Positions 42,076 through 50,666 of a DNA stretch of 64,000 bases are shown in pieces. The stretch is taken from assembly GCF_011303955.1 (NCBI RefSeq), contig NZ_CP049886.1, positions 1,054,001 through 1,118,000 of the forward strand, read 5' to 3'. Below the pieces are notes generated by a model. That model made no database searches. It was given only the letters and a program-made list of their open reading frames with translations, and was not told the DNA's origin. Both the position numbers and the translations under genes were made by a program. Positions within the stretch are counted from its first letter, which is position 1. Each line of letters starts with the position of its first letter. This stretch comes from Vagococcus coleopterorum. Lineage in GTDB: Bacteria > Bacillota > Bacilli > Lactobacillales > Vagococcaceae.

Positions 42076-43155
42076 ATGAATGTATCTGTTAACTTACCAA
42101 ATGAATCATATCAAATCAGTATTGAAAAAGGCTTGTTATCTAAATGTGGCTCATGGCTTTCTAAAATTTGGTCAACGGATAAAAAAGTTGCAATTATTTC
42201 TGATGAAGAAGTAGCATCTTTTTATTTAGATAAAGTCTGTCAGTCAGTTGAAGAGGCGGGTTATAGGGTAGTAACCAAAACAATTTCAGCTGGTGAAGCG
42301 TCAAAATCTTTTACTAGAGCTGAAGAATTATGTCAGTGGTTAGCGGAAGAAAACATGACAAGAACTGATGGTGTAGTAGCTCTTGGTGGTGGCGTTGTTG
42401 GTGACTTGGTTGGTTTTGTGGCGGGTATTTACATGCGTGGGATTAGTTACGTTCAAATGCCAACTAGTTTACTAGCTCAAGTCGATAGTAGCGTTGGTGG
42501 TAAGACAGCTGTTAATACGGTGGGTATTAAAAATTTAGTGGGTGTCTTTAATCAACCAGCGGGCGTTTTAATTGATCCGCAAACATTAACAACTTTACCT
42601 AGAGAAAGAATTAGTGAAGGACTAGCAGAAGTTGTTAAAACAGCGGCTATTCTGGATGTTAATTTGTGGACTGACTTACAGAAATTAAACTCAATTGAAG
42701 ACTTTTTAAATCAATCAGAATCGATTATTGCAAGATGTTGTGAACTGAAAGCAAGTGTTGTCGAAGCTGATGAAAAAGAAGCTGGGCAACGAGTTATTTT
42801 AAACTTTGGGCATACTTTTGGTCACGCAGTTGAAGCGACATTACAGTCAAGAGGAATTAGTCACGGTGAAGCGGTCGCGATAGGTATGGTTCGAATTTCC
42901 GAAGCTATGATTAGTTATGGTTATACACCAAAAGAGTTTATGACAGAACTAACGGACTTGCTTACTAAGTTTGAATTACCAATAACTATGAGCGGTTTAG
43001 ATGCTGAAGCAATCATAACCGCTATGTCAGGTGATAAAAAGAATAAAGGGAACGCACTACGTCTAGTTTATGTTTCTGAAATAGGGAATGCCAAAACACT
43101 AGATGTTTCTTTTGAAACGGTCAAAGATTATATCAGAAAGGAACTGAACGCATGA
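42076..43155 (+). CDS. aroB: 3-dehydroquinate synthase
   Basis: A 359-residue NAD- and metal-dependent enzyme that cyclises DAHP to 3-dehydroquinate. Visible motifs are the NAD-binding [46 protein letters not shown] and the metal ligands in [12 protein letters not shown] and [16 protein letters not shown] precedes the ATG. It overlaps aroC by four bases. Confidence 0.97.
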   Translation: MNVSVNLPNESYQISIEKGLLSKCGSWLSKIWSTDKKVAIISDEEVASFYLDKVCQSVEEAGYRVVTKTISAGEASKSFTRAEELCQWLAEENMTRTDGVVALGGGVVGDLVGFVAGIYMRGISYVQMPTSLLAQVDSSVGGKTAVNTVGIKNLVGVFNQPAGVLIDPQTLTTLPRERISEGLAEVVKTAAILDVNLWTDLQKLNSIEDFLNQSESIIARCCELKASVVEADEKEAGQRVILNFGHTFGHAVEATLQSRGISHGEAVAIGMVRISEAMISYGYTPKEFMTELTDLLTKFELPITMSGLDAEAIITAMSGDKKNKGNALRLVYVSEIGNAKTLDVSFETVKDYIRKELNA

Positions 43156-44306
43156 GATATTTAACAGCTGGTGAATCACATGGTCCACAATTGACAGCTA
43201 TAATAGATGGCTTGCCCGCAGGTTTACCCTTAAACGAGTCAGATATTAATAACGAGTTAGCAAAACGTCAAGTTGGTTATGGTCGTGGCGGTCGTATGAA
43301 GATTGAATCAGATAAAGTTCAAATCACGTCAGGACTTCGTCATGGTAAAACATTAGGGTCACCCTTAACGTTAATCATCCAAAATAAAGATTGGGAGAAT
43401 TGGCAATCCGTTATGGGTACAGCTCCTGTGACTGAAAAAGAAAAATTAAAACGCCAAGTGACGAAACCAAGACCGGGTCATGCTGATTTAGTTGGCGGAA
43501 TGAAGTATGGACACCGTGATTTAAGAAATGTCTTAGAACGTTCGTCAGCTCGTGAAACAGCTATGCGTGTGGCAATTGGTGCCGTTGCTAAAAAGTTACT
43601 TAGTGAATTAGATATCACTACTATGGGCTTTGTTAAATCAATTGGTGGGATCTCGATTGACTCCTATGAAATGAATGAAGAAAGTGTCTCAACGATTGAA
43701 TCCTCAGACTTACGTTGCCCAGATGAATCACAAGCTGTCAAAATGAGAACGGCAATCGATCAAGCCAAACAAGACGGCGACACACTAGGTGGTGTGATTT
43801 CTGTTCAAGTTAATAATTTACCCGTTGGGCTAGGTAGCTATGTTCAATGGGATCAAAAATTAGATGCTAAATTAGCTTTCGCCATCCAAAGTATTAATGC
43901 GATTAAAGGTGTTGAATTTGGTGATGGCTTTGAGTTAGCTGCGCACCCAGGTTCAGAAGGAATGGATCCAATTGAATGGAACAATGGTTATTCAAGAACA
44001 ACTAATCATTTAGGTGGTTTTGAAGGCGGAATGACAACGGGGCAACCAGTGATTGTGAATGCCGTGATGAAACCAATCCCGACTTTATATAAACCACTTC
44101 AAAGCGTAGATATCGAAACAAAAGAAGCTTATCAGGCCAGCATTGAGCGTTCAGATGCTTGTGCGGTTCCGGCAGCTAGTGTCATTGCTGAAAATGTGAC
44201 AGCAACGGTTTTTGCAGAAGCCATCTTAGATAAGTTTGATGCTGATCAGTTTGATCAGTTAAAAGCTCAAATCAAGGACTATCGACAAGCGTGCCAAAAC
44301 TTTTAA
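43152..44306 (+). CDS. aroC: Chorismate synthase
   Basis: A 384-residue FMN-dependent enzyme that makes chorismate from EPSP. The signatures are [14 protein letters not shown] at the N-terminus, [33 protein letters not shown] in the middle, and [17 protein letters not shown] near the end. It is translationally coupled to aroB. In the E. faecalis cluster as I remember it, tyrA lies between aroC and aroA; here the gap is only 12 bases. Confidence 0.97.
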   Translation: MRYLTAGESHGPQLTAIIDGLPAGLPLNESDINNELAKRQVGYGRGGRMKIESDKVQITSGLRHGKTLGSPLTLIIQNKDWENWQSVMGTAPVTEKEKLKRQVTKPRPGHADLVGGMKYGHRDLRNVLERSSARETAMRVAIGAVAKKLLSELDITTMGFVKSIGGISIDSYEMNEESVSTIESSDLRCPDESQAVKMRTAIDQAKQDGDTLGGVISVQVNNLPVGLGSYVQWDQKLDAKLAFAIQSINAIKGVEFGDGFELAAHPGSEGMDPIEWNNGYSRTTNHLGGFEGGMTTGQPVIVNAVMKPIPTLYKPLQSVDIETKEAYQASIERSDACAVPAASVIAENVTATVFAEAILDKFDADQFDQLKAQIKDYRQACQNF

Positions 44307-44318
44307 GGAGGGATTCTG

Positions 44319-45611
44319 TTGCAACTAAAGATAGCGAGTAAAGGGTTAAAAGGCGAATTTAGTGTGCCAGGGGATAAATCTATTTCTCACAGAAGTGTGA
44401 TGTTGGCCTCTTTAGCAACAGGAGAAACCCAGATTGAAGGTTTCCTGGCCGGGGAAGATTGTTTGGCAACAATTGAGATGTTTCGTGAATTAGGTGTGGT
44501 CATTGAAATAGTTGACCAAAAGGTGAAAGTCATCAGTGATGGTCATCGCAAATTTTCTAGACCAGCTCAACCGATTGATGTTGGAAATTCTGGAACAACT
44601 ATGCGTTTAGGGTTAGGTATCCTCGCTAGTTTACCTTACGAAACAACTATCACCGGTGATTCGTCTTTAGTCAAAAGACCGATGGAACGTGTAATGGGAC
44701 CACTAAGAGAAATGGGTGCAACAGTTTCGGGGGCAAATGGAACGGAATATGCACCAATCAATACAGTTGGTACTAGTGACTTAAAAGGGATTGACTACAC
44801 GATGCCGGTCGCTAGTGCACAAGTGAAGTCAGCGATTTTGTTAGCAGGTCTCTTCGCGCAAGGTGAAACCGTGGTTAGAGAACAAGTTAAATCAAGAAAT
44901 CATACGGAAGAAATGCTTAAACAATTTGGTGTCGACGTTAAAAATGCTGGAACTTCTATCACGATTAAGGGGCAACAACCGTTAAAAACGCCTGGCGGAC
45001 TAAATATACCTGGTGATATTTCATCGGCTGCATTTTTTATGGTGGCAGCTGTCATTATCCCAAATAGTTGTGTTAAAATAACGAATGTCGGATTAAATGA
45101 AACGCGGACAGGCATTATTGATGTTTTGAAAGCAATGGGTGCAAAAATAACTGTTGAAGTAACTGATTCGATTGGCCAAATTGGCACAGTGACCGTTTCA
45201 AGTAGCGACTTACATGGGATTACTATTTCAGGTGAGATTATCCCTCGTTTGATTGATGAATTGCCAATTATTGCGCTACTTGCGACACAAGCGACAGGTC
45301 AAACGGTTATTGCTGATGCAGAAGAATTAAAACATAAAGAGACAAATCGGATTGATGTGACAGCGTCTGAACTTAGAAAGCTAGGGGCAGATATCCAAAC
45401 AACATCAGACGGCTTGATTATTAAAGGTAAAACAGAGTTAACAGCAAGGAAAGTTTCAAGTCATGGAGATCACCGGATTGGCATGACCTTAGCTATCGCA
45501 GCTTTATTAGTTCAAGTAGGTGAGGTTGAATTAGAACAAGCTGATGCCGTAGCAGTTTCATATCCAAACTTTTTTAAAGATTTAGAAAATATCATGATTG
45601 GTGGTTTATAA
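44319..45611 (+). CDS. aroA: 3-phosphoshikimate 1-carboxyvinyltransferase (EPSP synthase)
   Basis: A 430-residue two-domain enzyme that joins shikimate-3-phosphate and PEP. Key segments are VPGDKSISHRSVMLA, DVGNSGTTMRL, VASAQVKSAILLAGLFA, SAAFFMVAA, ETRTGI, IPRLIDELPIIALLA, KHKETNRID and GDHRIGMTLAIAAL. DVGNSGTTMRLGLG has Gly-Thr-Thr where class II enzymes carry small-residue changes, so glyphosate sensitivity cannot be judged by eye. It starts with TTG at 44319, six bases after a perfect AAGGAGG. Confidence 0.96.
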   Translation: MQLKIASKGLKGEFSVPGDKSISHRSVMLASLATGETQIEGFLAGEDCLATIEMFRELGVVIEIVDQKVKVISDGHRKFSRPAQPIDVGNSGTTMRLGLGILASLPYETTITGDSSLVKRPMERVMGPLREMGATVSGANGTEYAPINTVGTSDLKGIDYTMPVASAQVKSAILLAGLFAQGETVVREQVKSRNHTEEMLKQFGVDVKNAGTSITIKGQQPLKTPGGLNIPGDISSAAFFMVAAVIIPNSCVKITNVGLNETRTGIIDVLKAMGAKITVEVTDSIGQIGTVTVSSSDLHGITISGEIIPRLIDELPIIALLATQATGQTVIADAEELKHKETNRIDVTASELRKLGADIQTTSDGLIIKGKTELTARKVSSHGDHRIGMTLAIAALLVQVGEVELEQADAVAVSYPNFFKDLENIMIGGL

Positions 45612-45612
45612 C

Positions 45613-46122
45613 ATGCAAGTGGTTCTTGTAGGATTTATGGGAGTAGGGAAAACGACGATAGGACGAATTTTAGCGAAAGAACTTGGTTTGCCATTTATGG
45701 ATATGGACCGAGAATTGGTCAATCGTATTGGCATGCCTATCAAGGATTTGTTTGAACAATCGGGAGAAGAAGCCTTTAGGCTGGAAGAAACCAAACTACT
45801 AGCTGAGTTAAGAAGTTATGAAGGGGTCATCAGTACGGGTGGTGGCATTGCGACCCGTCCGGAAAATGTCGAACTATTACTGCAATTTGAAACAGTAGTC
45901 TTTTTACATGCAAGCTTTAGTGTCGTTAACTATCGTATTAATAAGAACAAACGTCGTGCAAGACCTTTAGCCGAAGGTGATGTAGGCGAATTGAAAAAAT
46001 TATTCTTCGATCGAAAAGTTAGTTATGAAAAAGTCGCAACCTTTAGACAAAATACCAACCATAAACCATTAAAAAAAATCACGGCTGAAATTAGAGAAAA
46101 ATTACAAGGACAGGAATGTTAA
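45613..46122 (+). CDS. aroK: Shikimate kinase
   Basis: A 169-residue kinase that phosphorylates shikimate. Walker A is GFMGVGKTTIG, the shikimate-binding Asp is in MDMDRELV, Arg in EEAFRLEET, the GGG motif is ISTGGGIATRP, and the lid is NKRRARPLAEG. The ATG at 45613 gives the conserved MQVVLVGFMG start; an in-frame GTG at 45598 lies inside aroA. The 3' end of the gene forms the 5' arm of a terminator, so the operon ends here and the pheA that I recall following aroK in E. faecalis is absent. Confidence 0.94.
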   Translation: MQVVLVGFMGVGKTTIGRILAKELGLPFMDMDRELVNRIGMPIKDLFEQSGEEAFRLEETKLLAELRSYEGVISTGGGIATRPENVELLLQFETVVFLHASFSVVNYRINKNKRRARPLAEGDVGELKKLFFDRKVSYEKVATFRQNTNHKPLKKITAEIREKLQGQEC

Positions 46123-46148
46123 AGTTATCTTAAACATTCTGTCTTTTT
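46109..46148 (+). terminator. Terminator of the shikimate operon, overlapping the end of aroK
   Basis: The stem GACAGGAATGTT / AACATTCTGTC (one bulged G) is followed by TTTTT. The aroK stop codon follows directly on the 5' arm. Confidence 0.82.
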
Positions 46149-46212
46149 CTTTGTTTTATAACGGAAATGACCTATGATAGTAACATCAAATAAAATAAAA
46201 GAGGTGTCATTG

Positions 46213-47208
46213 ATGTCAAGAATGGAAAAATACCATGGCAAAGATGCTGAAGATAATAATAATGAAGAATTTTATGAGGAAGAGCAACAACCGAAAAAAA
46301 GAAAGAAACAAAGTTCCTTTAAACGTTTTATTAAAACGATTGGAGTTATCTTGCTATTAGTGATTGGTTTTTCCACTTTCCAATTTATTAAAGGGAATAG
46401 TGAAGCGAAATCTGATGGTGAGTTTGGCCAAATTGAAGTGACAGATTTTAATGGGCAAAATAATCATGACGGTTCTACTAATGTTTTGTTACTTGGAAGT
46501 GATTCAAGAGGGACAGATCGAGGTCGTTCAGATTCAATTATGGTAGCCCACTATAGTAAAAAATCACGAACACCAAAGTTAGTCTCATTTATGCGTGATA
46601 CTTACGTTAATATTCCTGGGTATGGCTATAATAAGTTAAATGCTGCTTACGCTTATGGTGGACCTGAATTAGTTCGTCAAACGCTTAAAGAAAATTTTAA
46701 CGTAGATGTACAATATTATGCGATTGTAAACTTTGCTTCATTCTCTCGAATTGTGGATACGTTATTACCAAATGGTATTAAAATTGACGCTGAAAAAGAC
46801 TTAGATGTTGATGGCGAGGATATTGCGAAAGGTCCTCAAATTATGGACGGTCATAAAGCACTTCAATATGCGCGTTTTAGAAAAGATGAAGAAGGTGACT
46901 TTGGACGTGTTAGACGTCAGCAACAAGTAATGAATGCTGTTTTTGATCAAGGTCTATCAGTTTTCAATGCGTTCAGATTGCCTAAAGCAATGGGAAAAGT
47001 TCAAGGTTATACTAGTACCGATGTTCCTAACAGACTATATGCTACTATCGGAAAAGATTTCATATTTGGAGTCGCTAAGCCTTTAGAAAAATTAGCTGTA
47101 CCCGTTGAAGGGTCATGGAGCTATGGTTCTTATGAACATGCAGGAAGTGTATTAGAAATTGATGAAGCATCCAATACATTTGCAATAGCAGATTTCTTAT
47201 CGAATTAG
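46213..47208 (+). CDS. LytR-CpsA-Psr (LCP) family ligase
   Basis: A 331-residue membrane protein. It has a basic cytoplasmic N-terminus, one transmembrane helix (about residues 36-58, FIKTIGVILLLVIGFSTFQF), and an extracellular LCP domain with VLLLGSDSRGTDRGRSDSIMVAHY, MRDTYVNIPGYGYNKLNAAYAYGG and QYARFRKDEEGDFGRVRRQQQV. LCP enzymes attach wall teichoic acids or capsular glycans to peptidoglycan. GAGGTG precedes the ATG at 46213. Position after the aro genes matches the psr/LytR gene of enterococci. Confidence 0.9.
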   Translation: MSRMEKYHGKDAEDNNNEEFYEEEQQPKKRKKQSSFKRFIKTIGVILLLVIGFSTFQFIKGNSEAKSDGEFGQIEVTDFNGQNNHDGSTNVLLLGSDSRGTDRGRSDSIMVAHYSKKSRTPKLVSFMRDTYVNIPGYGYNKLNAAYAYGGPELVRQTLKENFNVDVQYYAIVNFASFSRIVDTLLPNGIKIDAEKDLDVDGEDIAKGPQIMDGHKALQYARFRKDEEGDFGRVRRQQQVMNAVFDQGLSVFNAFRLPKAMGKVQGYTSTDVPNRLYATIGKDFIFGVAKPLEKLAVPVEGSWSYGSYEHAGSVLEIDEASNTFAIADFLSN

Positions 47209-47221
47209 CAGATACAAATTC

Positions 47222-47251
47222 TTACCGAAAATTAATAATTTGTAGTATAAT
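47222..47251 (+). promoter_or_regulatory. Promoter of the DegV gene
   Basis: TTACCG (47222-47227), an 18-bp spacer and TATAAT (47246-47251), 33 bases before the start codon. Confidence 0.55.
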
Positions 47252-47284
47252 GTTATCTGAGCTTGAAAAAAAGGGGAAATAATT

Positions 47285-48133
47285 ATGAAAACGGCAATTA
47301 TAACAGATAGTACAGCTTTTCTAAGTGAAGAGTTAAAAAATAATCCAAACTTATTTATCGTTCCAATCCCAGTGATTGTAGATGGTAAAATTTATAATGA
47401 AGGTATTGATATTGAGCTAGGAGCTTATTATGAGTTATTGAATAATAGTAAAGAGTTTCCTACAACTTCACAACCCTCAATCGGTGAGGTCTTAGAGATG
47501 TTTTCAGATATTGCAAAACAAGGTTATGAACAAGCAATCTGCATTCATTTATCTTCAGGAATTTCAGGATTCATTAACAATTTAACTGCTATGGCACCAG
47601 GAATTGAAGAGTTAAAAGTGTATCCTTTCGATTCTAAAATCACAAGTATGCCAATGGGTTACATGGTTGAAACAGCCTTAAAAATGGCAGAAGCGGATGA
47701 ATCTGCTGAAGCTATTTTAGCCAAGTTAGATAAGATGCGTGAAGATGTCGAAGCTTATCTTGTCGTGGATGACTTGAATATCTTAGTACGTGGTGGTCGC
47801 CTTAAAAATGGCGCTGCCTTAATCGGTAGCTTATTAAAAATCAAACCAATCTTAAAATTTGAAGATGGCAGCATTGTTCTGTCAGAAAAAATTCGTTCGA
47901 CAAAAAAAGCCTTATCTCGTGCTGAAGATATTATGGTTAAACGTCAAAAGAAAAGTAAAAATGAACTGAAATTCTTTATTATCCATGCGAATAGTCTTGC
48001 CATTGCTGAATTAGAGAAAAAAGAAATGGAAGAAATGATTCCAGGGATTGATATTGAAATCGGTCAGATTGGTCCAGTTATTGGTACTCATATTGGTGAA
48101 AATGCAATTGTTTTTGCTTGCTGTGGGAAATAA
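47285..48133 (+). CDS. DegV-family fatty-acid-binding protein (FakB-like)
   Basis: A 282-residue DegV protein. The N-terminal domain opens with TAIITDSTAFL, followed by FPTTSQPSIGEVLEMF and ICIHLSSGISGF. The second domain has VDDLNILVRGGRLKNGAALIGSLLKIKPILKFEDG and ends HIGENAIVFACCGK. FakB proteins deliver exogenous fatty acids to the kinase FakA. Several paralogues with different chain preference usually exist, and this sequence alone does not assign one. The ribosome site AAGGGGA fits the class of sites that the C-rich loops of the candidate small RNA could bind. Confidence 0.9.
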   Translation: MKTAIITDSTAFLSEELKNNPNLFIVPIPVIVDGKIYNEGIDIELGAYYELLNNSKEFPTTSQPSIGEVLEMFSDIAKQGYEQAICIHLSSGISGFINNLTAMAPGIEELKVYPFDSKITSMPMGYMVETALKMAEADESAEAILAKLDKMREDVEAYLVVDDLNILVRGGRLKNGAALIGSLLKIKPILKFEDGSIVLSEKIRSTKKALSRAEDIMVKRQKKSKNELKFFIIHANSLAIAELEKKEMEEMIPGIDIEIGQIGPVIGTHIGENAIVFACCGK

Positions 48134-48149
48134 CAAGTTAAGTTTAAAA

Positions 48150-48179
48150 AGGACAAGTGACCTAGTCACTTGTTTTTTT
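48150..48179 (+). terminator. Terminator of the DegV gene
   Basis: The stem ACAAGTGAC / GTCACTTGT has a CTA loop and is followed by seven T residues. The Rgg-like gene begins only 23 bases later, so its promoter is not evident. Confidence 0.9.
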
Positions 48180-48201
48180 ATTAACTTAAGGAGGCGTGAA
48201 A

Positions 48202-49080
48202 ATGGAAAATTATGGTCCGTTCATTCGTGAGTTAAGAATTGCCCAAGGCAGCTTACAAAAGGATTTTTATGATGGTTTAATAGTGAAGAGTTTTGCGATT
48301 CGTTTTGAAAAAGGCGAAGTCATGCTGCAGTTTGATACCTTTATAAAAGTCTTAGAACGCTTGAATTTAACGGTCACTGAGTTTTTGAACCTGATTGAGA
48401 AAAAGTCTAATACAAAAGAGGCGTTATCAGAATTATTTATACGTGGAGTTAGAACAAATAATGAACGTCTTGTGGAGCGAGTAGCTAACTTAGGTAAAGA
48501 TAAATTAAATAAGGATGATAAGATGCTTGTTCTATTAGCAAAAGCATGGTTAGCCTATAATCCAAGTCATATCCAAAAACAAAGAGCGATTGATGATTCA
48601 GAACGTCAACTTGTTTTTGATTATTTAATTAATCGACCAACTTGGTTATTATTTCATATTGAGATATTGTCTTTGACGACGCACCTCTTTAACGGGGAAC
48701 AAATCGATCAATTAATCAATAAAGCGTTCCAACAGTTGCATCATTATGAGAAAATGGCTGGTTATACCCAGCTGCTTGTTGACTTGATAAGTAATTACAT
48801 CATGTTATCCTATGAAGAGGGAGCTTTACAGATTGGGAACCAATGGTTTGTAAAGTTACAATCAATAGCAATTCCTAAATCACAAATATATTTACAGCTA
48901 GTCGTTCAAGTGTGTGAAGTCTTCTACCTTTATAATACTGGTAAAACAGGTGCCAGTGAAAAATTATTTGCTGATTGTCAAAGTGTTCTATCAGGGTTAG
49001 ACTATCAAAAAGAGCTACGTGATATCAATGTAAGTTTTAAGCGGTTTAAGAAAATTGTGGGCTCTAAGGAATTCAAATAA
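48202..49080 (+). CDS. Rgg/GadR/MutR-family transcriptional regulator
   Basis: A 292-residue regulator. The N-terminal XRE-type helix-turn-helix (about residues 5-65, FIRELRIAQGSLQKDFYDGLIVKSFAIRFEKGEVMLQFDTFIKVLERLNLTVTEFL) is followed by an all-helical C-terminal region with TPR-like repeats, as in the peptide-binding domain of Rgg proteins. Many Rgg proteins respond to short hydrophobic pheromones encoded nearby, but I find no convincing peptide gene on either side. The ATG at 48202 is 7 bases after AAGGAGG; a GTG at 48196 is too close. The MFS gene follows after 17 bases and is probably co-transcribed. Confidence 0.82.
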   Translation: MENYGPFIRELRIAQGSLQKDFYDGLIVKSFAIRFEKGEVMLQFDTFIKVLERLNLTVTEFLNLIEKKSNTKEALSELFIRGVRTNNERLVERVANLGKDKLNKDDKMLVLLAKAWLAYNPSHIQKQRAIDDSERQLVFDYLINRPTWLLFHIEILSLTTHLFNGEQIDQLINKAFQQLHHYEKMAGYTQLLVDLISNYIMLSYEEGALQIGNQWFVKLQSIAIPKSQIYLQLVVQVCEVFYLYNTGKTGASEKLFADCQSVLSGLDYQKELRDINVSFKRFKKIVGSKEFK

Positions 49081-49097
49081 AATAGGAGGTGAACTAG

Positions 49098-50303
49098 TTG
49101 CAGATTGATTGGAAACGAAATTTATATATTGCTTGGTCAGGGTGTTTCTTTACAGGAGCGAGCTTCAGTTTAGTGATGCCGTTTATACCAGTCTATATCG
49201 AACAACTGGGAGCACCAACTGATCAAGTTGAATTTTATGCAGGGTTAGCGATAAGTGTCACAGCATTAGCATCTGCCTTGGTTGCACCGATTTGGGGTAG
49301 TTTAGCAGATCGAAAAGGCCGAAAATTAATGATGGTTCGCGCTGCTGCTGGTATGACTTTTACGATGGGGGCGCTTGCTTTTGTCCCAAACGTTTTTTGG
49401 TTATTAGTGATGCGCTTCATGACAGGTGTCTTATCTGGGTATGTCCCAAACGCTACAGCTATGATTGCTTCGCAAGCACCGCCAGAAAAAAATGGTTGGG
49501 CTATTGGTACTTTAGCAACAGGGACAGTTGCAGGTAGTTTAATTGCACCAATGATTGGTGGTTATTTAGCAGAGCATGTCGGGATGGAAAATGTTTTCAT
49601 CATCACGGGAACCGTCTTATTAATTACGACAATTCTTACGATTATTTTTGTTAAGGAAGATTTTACACCGATTCAGAAAAAAGATGCTATTCCAGCAAAA
49701 GACTTAATGAAAATGATTAAAAAGCCATCTATTTTATACGGTTTATTTGCAACAACCTTAATTTTACAATTAGGTGTAACGAGTATTACTCCAATCTTGA
49801 CCCTTTATATTCGAGAATTAGGAGGAGATGCAGATAATATTTTATTTGTCTCAGGGATGATCGTGTCGGTAGCTGGAGTGTCAGCCTTTATTTCTTCACC
49901 ATTCTTAGGGAAAATTGGGGACCGTTATGGTAACCAAAATGTCTTGATGGGTGGACTAGTTTTATTCCTCGTCTGTATTTTACCTATGGCATTTGTAGAA
50001 ACGCCGTTTCAATTAGGTGTCTTACGATTTTTAATGGGCTTCTCTACTGGGGCGTTGATGCCATCAATTAATGCGATTATTAGTAAAATTTCTCCGAAAG
50101 AAGGAGTTAGTCGGATTTTTAGTTACAATCAAATGTTTCAAAATTTTGGACAAGTGCTTGGACCTTTAGTTGGTTCAACAATTGCAGCAGGATTTGGCTA
50201 TTCAAGCGTTTTTATTGGGACTGCCGGTTTTATTGTGATTAATATTATTTTATCGTTTGTCAATTTCAAAGGAACTTTCGGAAAGAAAATTCAATACAAA
50301 TAA
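49098..50303 (+). CDS. MFS multidrug efflux transporter (PmrA/NorA-like)
   Basis: A 401-residue major facilitator with 12 predicted membrane segments. Motif A is GSLADRKGRKLMM between helices 2 and 3. The antiporter motif-C-like region is GTVAGSLIAPMIGGYLA in helix 5. The second-half motif A is GKIGDRYGNQNVLMGG. Closest in feel to PmrA and other drug:proton antiporters of streptococci and enterococci; substrates cannot be read from sequence. It starts with TTG at 49098 after AGGAGGTG. The upstream Rgg-like gene is a likely local regulator (inference). Confidence 0.87.
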   Translation: MQIDWKRNLYIAWSGCFFTGASFSLVMPFIPVYIEQLGAPTDQVEFYAGLAISVTALASALVAPIWGSLADRKGRKLMMVRAAAGMTFTMGALAFVPNVFWLLVMRFMTGVLSGYVPNATAMIASQAPPEKNGWAIGTLATGTVAGSLIAPMIGGYLAEHVGMENVFIITGTVLLITTILTIIFVKEDFTPIQKKDAIPAKDLMKMIKKPSILYGLFATTLILQLGVTSITPILTLYIRELGGDADNILFVSGMIVSVAGVSAFISSPFLGKIGDRYGNQNVLMGGLVLFLVCILPMAFVETPFQLGVLRFLMGFSTGALMPSINAIISKISPKEGVSRIFSYNQMFQNFGQVLGPLVGSTIAAGFGYSSVFIGTAGFIVINIILSFVNFKGTFGKKIQYK

Positions 50304-50330
50304 AAAAGAAGCCCGCAGGCTTCTTTTTTT
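50304..50330. terminator. Bidirectional terminator
   Basis: The stem AAAAGAAGCC / GGCTTCTTTT has a CGCA loop, between the MFS gene and the convergent DUF2929 gene. Confidence 0.92.
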
Positions 50331-50333
50331 GTT

Positions 50334-50519
50334 TTATTTAGTAAGTTTCTTTTTTTTAGGTTGAGAAATCTCGCCAACTAAGACAACGATGACTGCTAGG
50401 AAGATTGATCCAATAACAGCTTGTGGGAAATTATACATTCCATGATTTAGTTGAGCACCAAGATAGGCAATAATTTGACCTAAGATCAATGACCAAAATA
50501 ATACGACTGCATAACGCAT
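50334..50519 (-). CDS. Small DUF2929 (YjzD-like) membrane protein
   Basis: A 61-residue protein with two membrane helices: MRYAVVLFWSLILGQIIAYLGAQL and FPQAVIGSIFLAVIVVLVGEI. A basic tail (PKKKKLTK) follows. It matches my memory of the YjzD/DUF2929 family of short Firmicutes proteins with no assigned function. The start at 50519 has AGAGGTG before it; an in-frame extension to 50573 does not. Confidence 0.8.
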   Translation of the reverse strand: MRYAVVLFWSLILGQIIAYLGAQLNHGMYNFPQAVIGSIFLAVIVVLVGEISQPKKKKLTK

Positions 50520-50623
50520 TGCACGACACCTCTTTTCAAAATTAATTTTAGCATACTTATAGTCTTTAAACAAAGTATTTAATGAAAAAAACTAGGTTGA
50601 AAAAAGAATTTTTTGTTGGTTCA

Positions 50624-50632
50624 TGGTATACT
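50624..50632 (+). promoter_or_regulatory. Extended -10 promoter of dnaE
   Basis: TGG followed by TATACT (50627-50632), with no clear -35 box at normal spacing. It lies 34 bases before the dnaE start. Confidence 0.55.
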
Positions 50633-50666
50633 AAAAACACTAATAAACTGGGAAGGTGGGCTCACT

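Noticed and set aside
48134-48201. A short hydrophobic pheromone gene next to the Rgg-like regulator
   Set aside because: The short gap is filled by a terminator and a ribosome site; no open frame with a plausible start was found.
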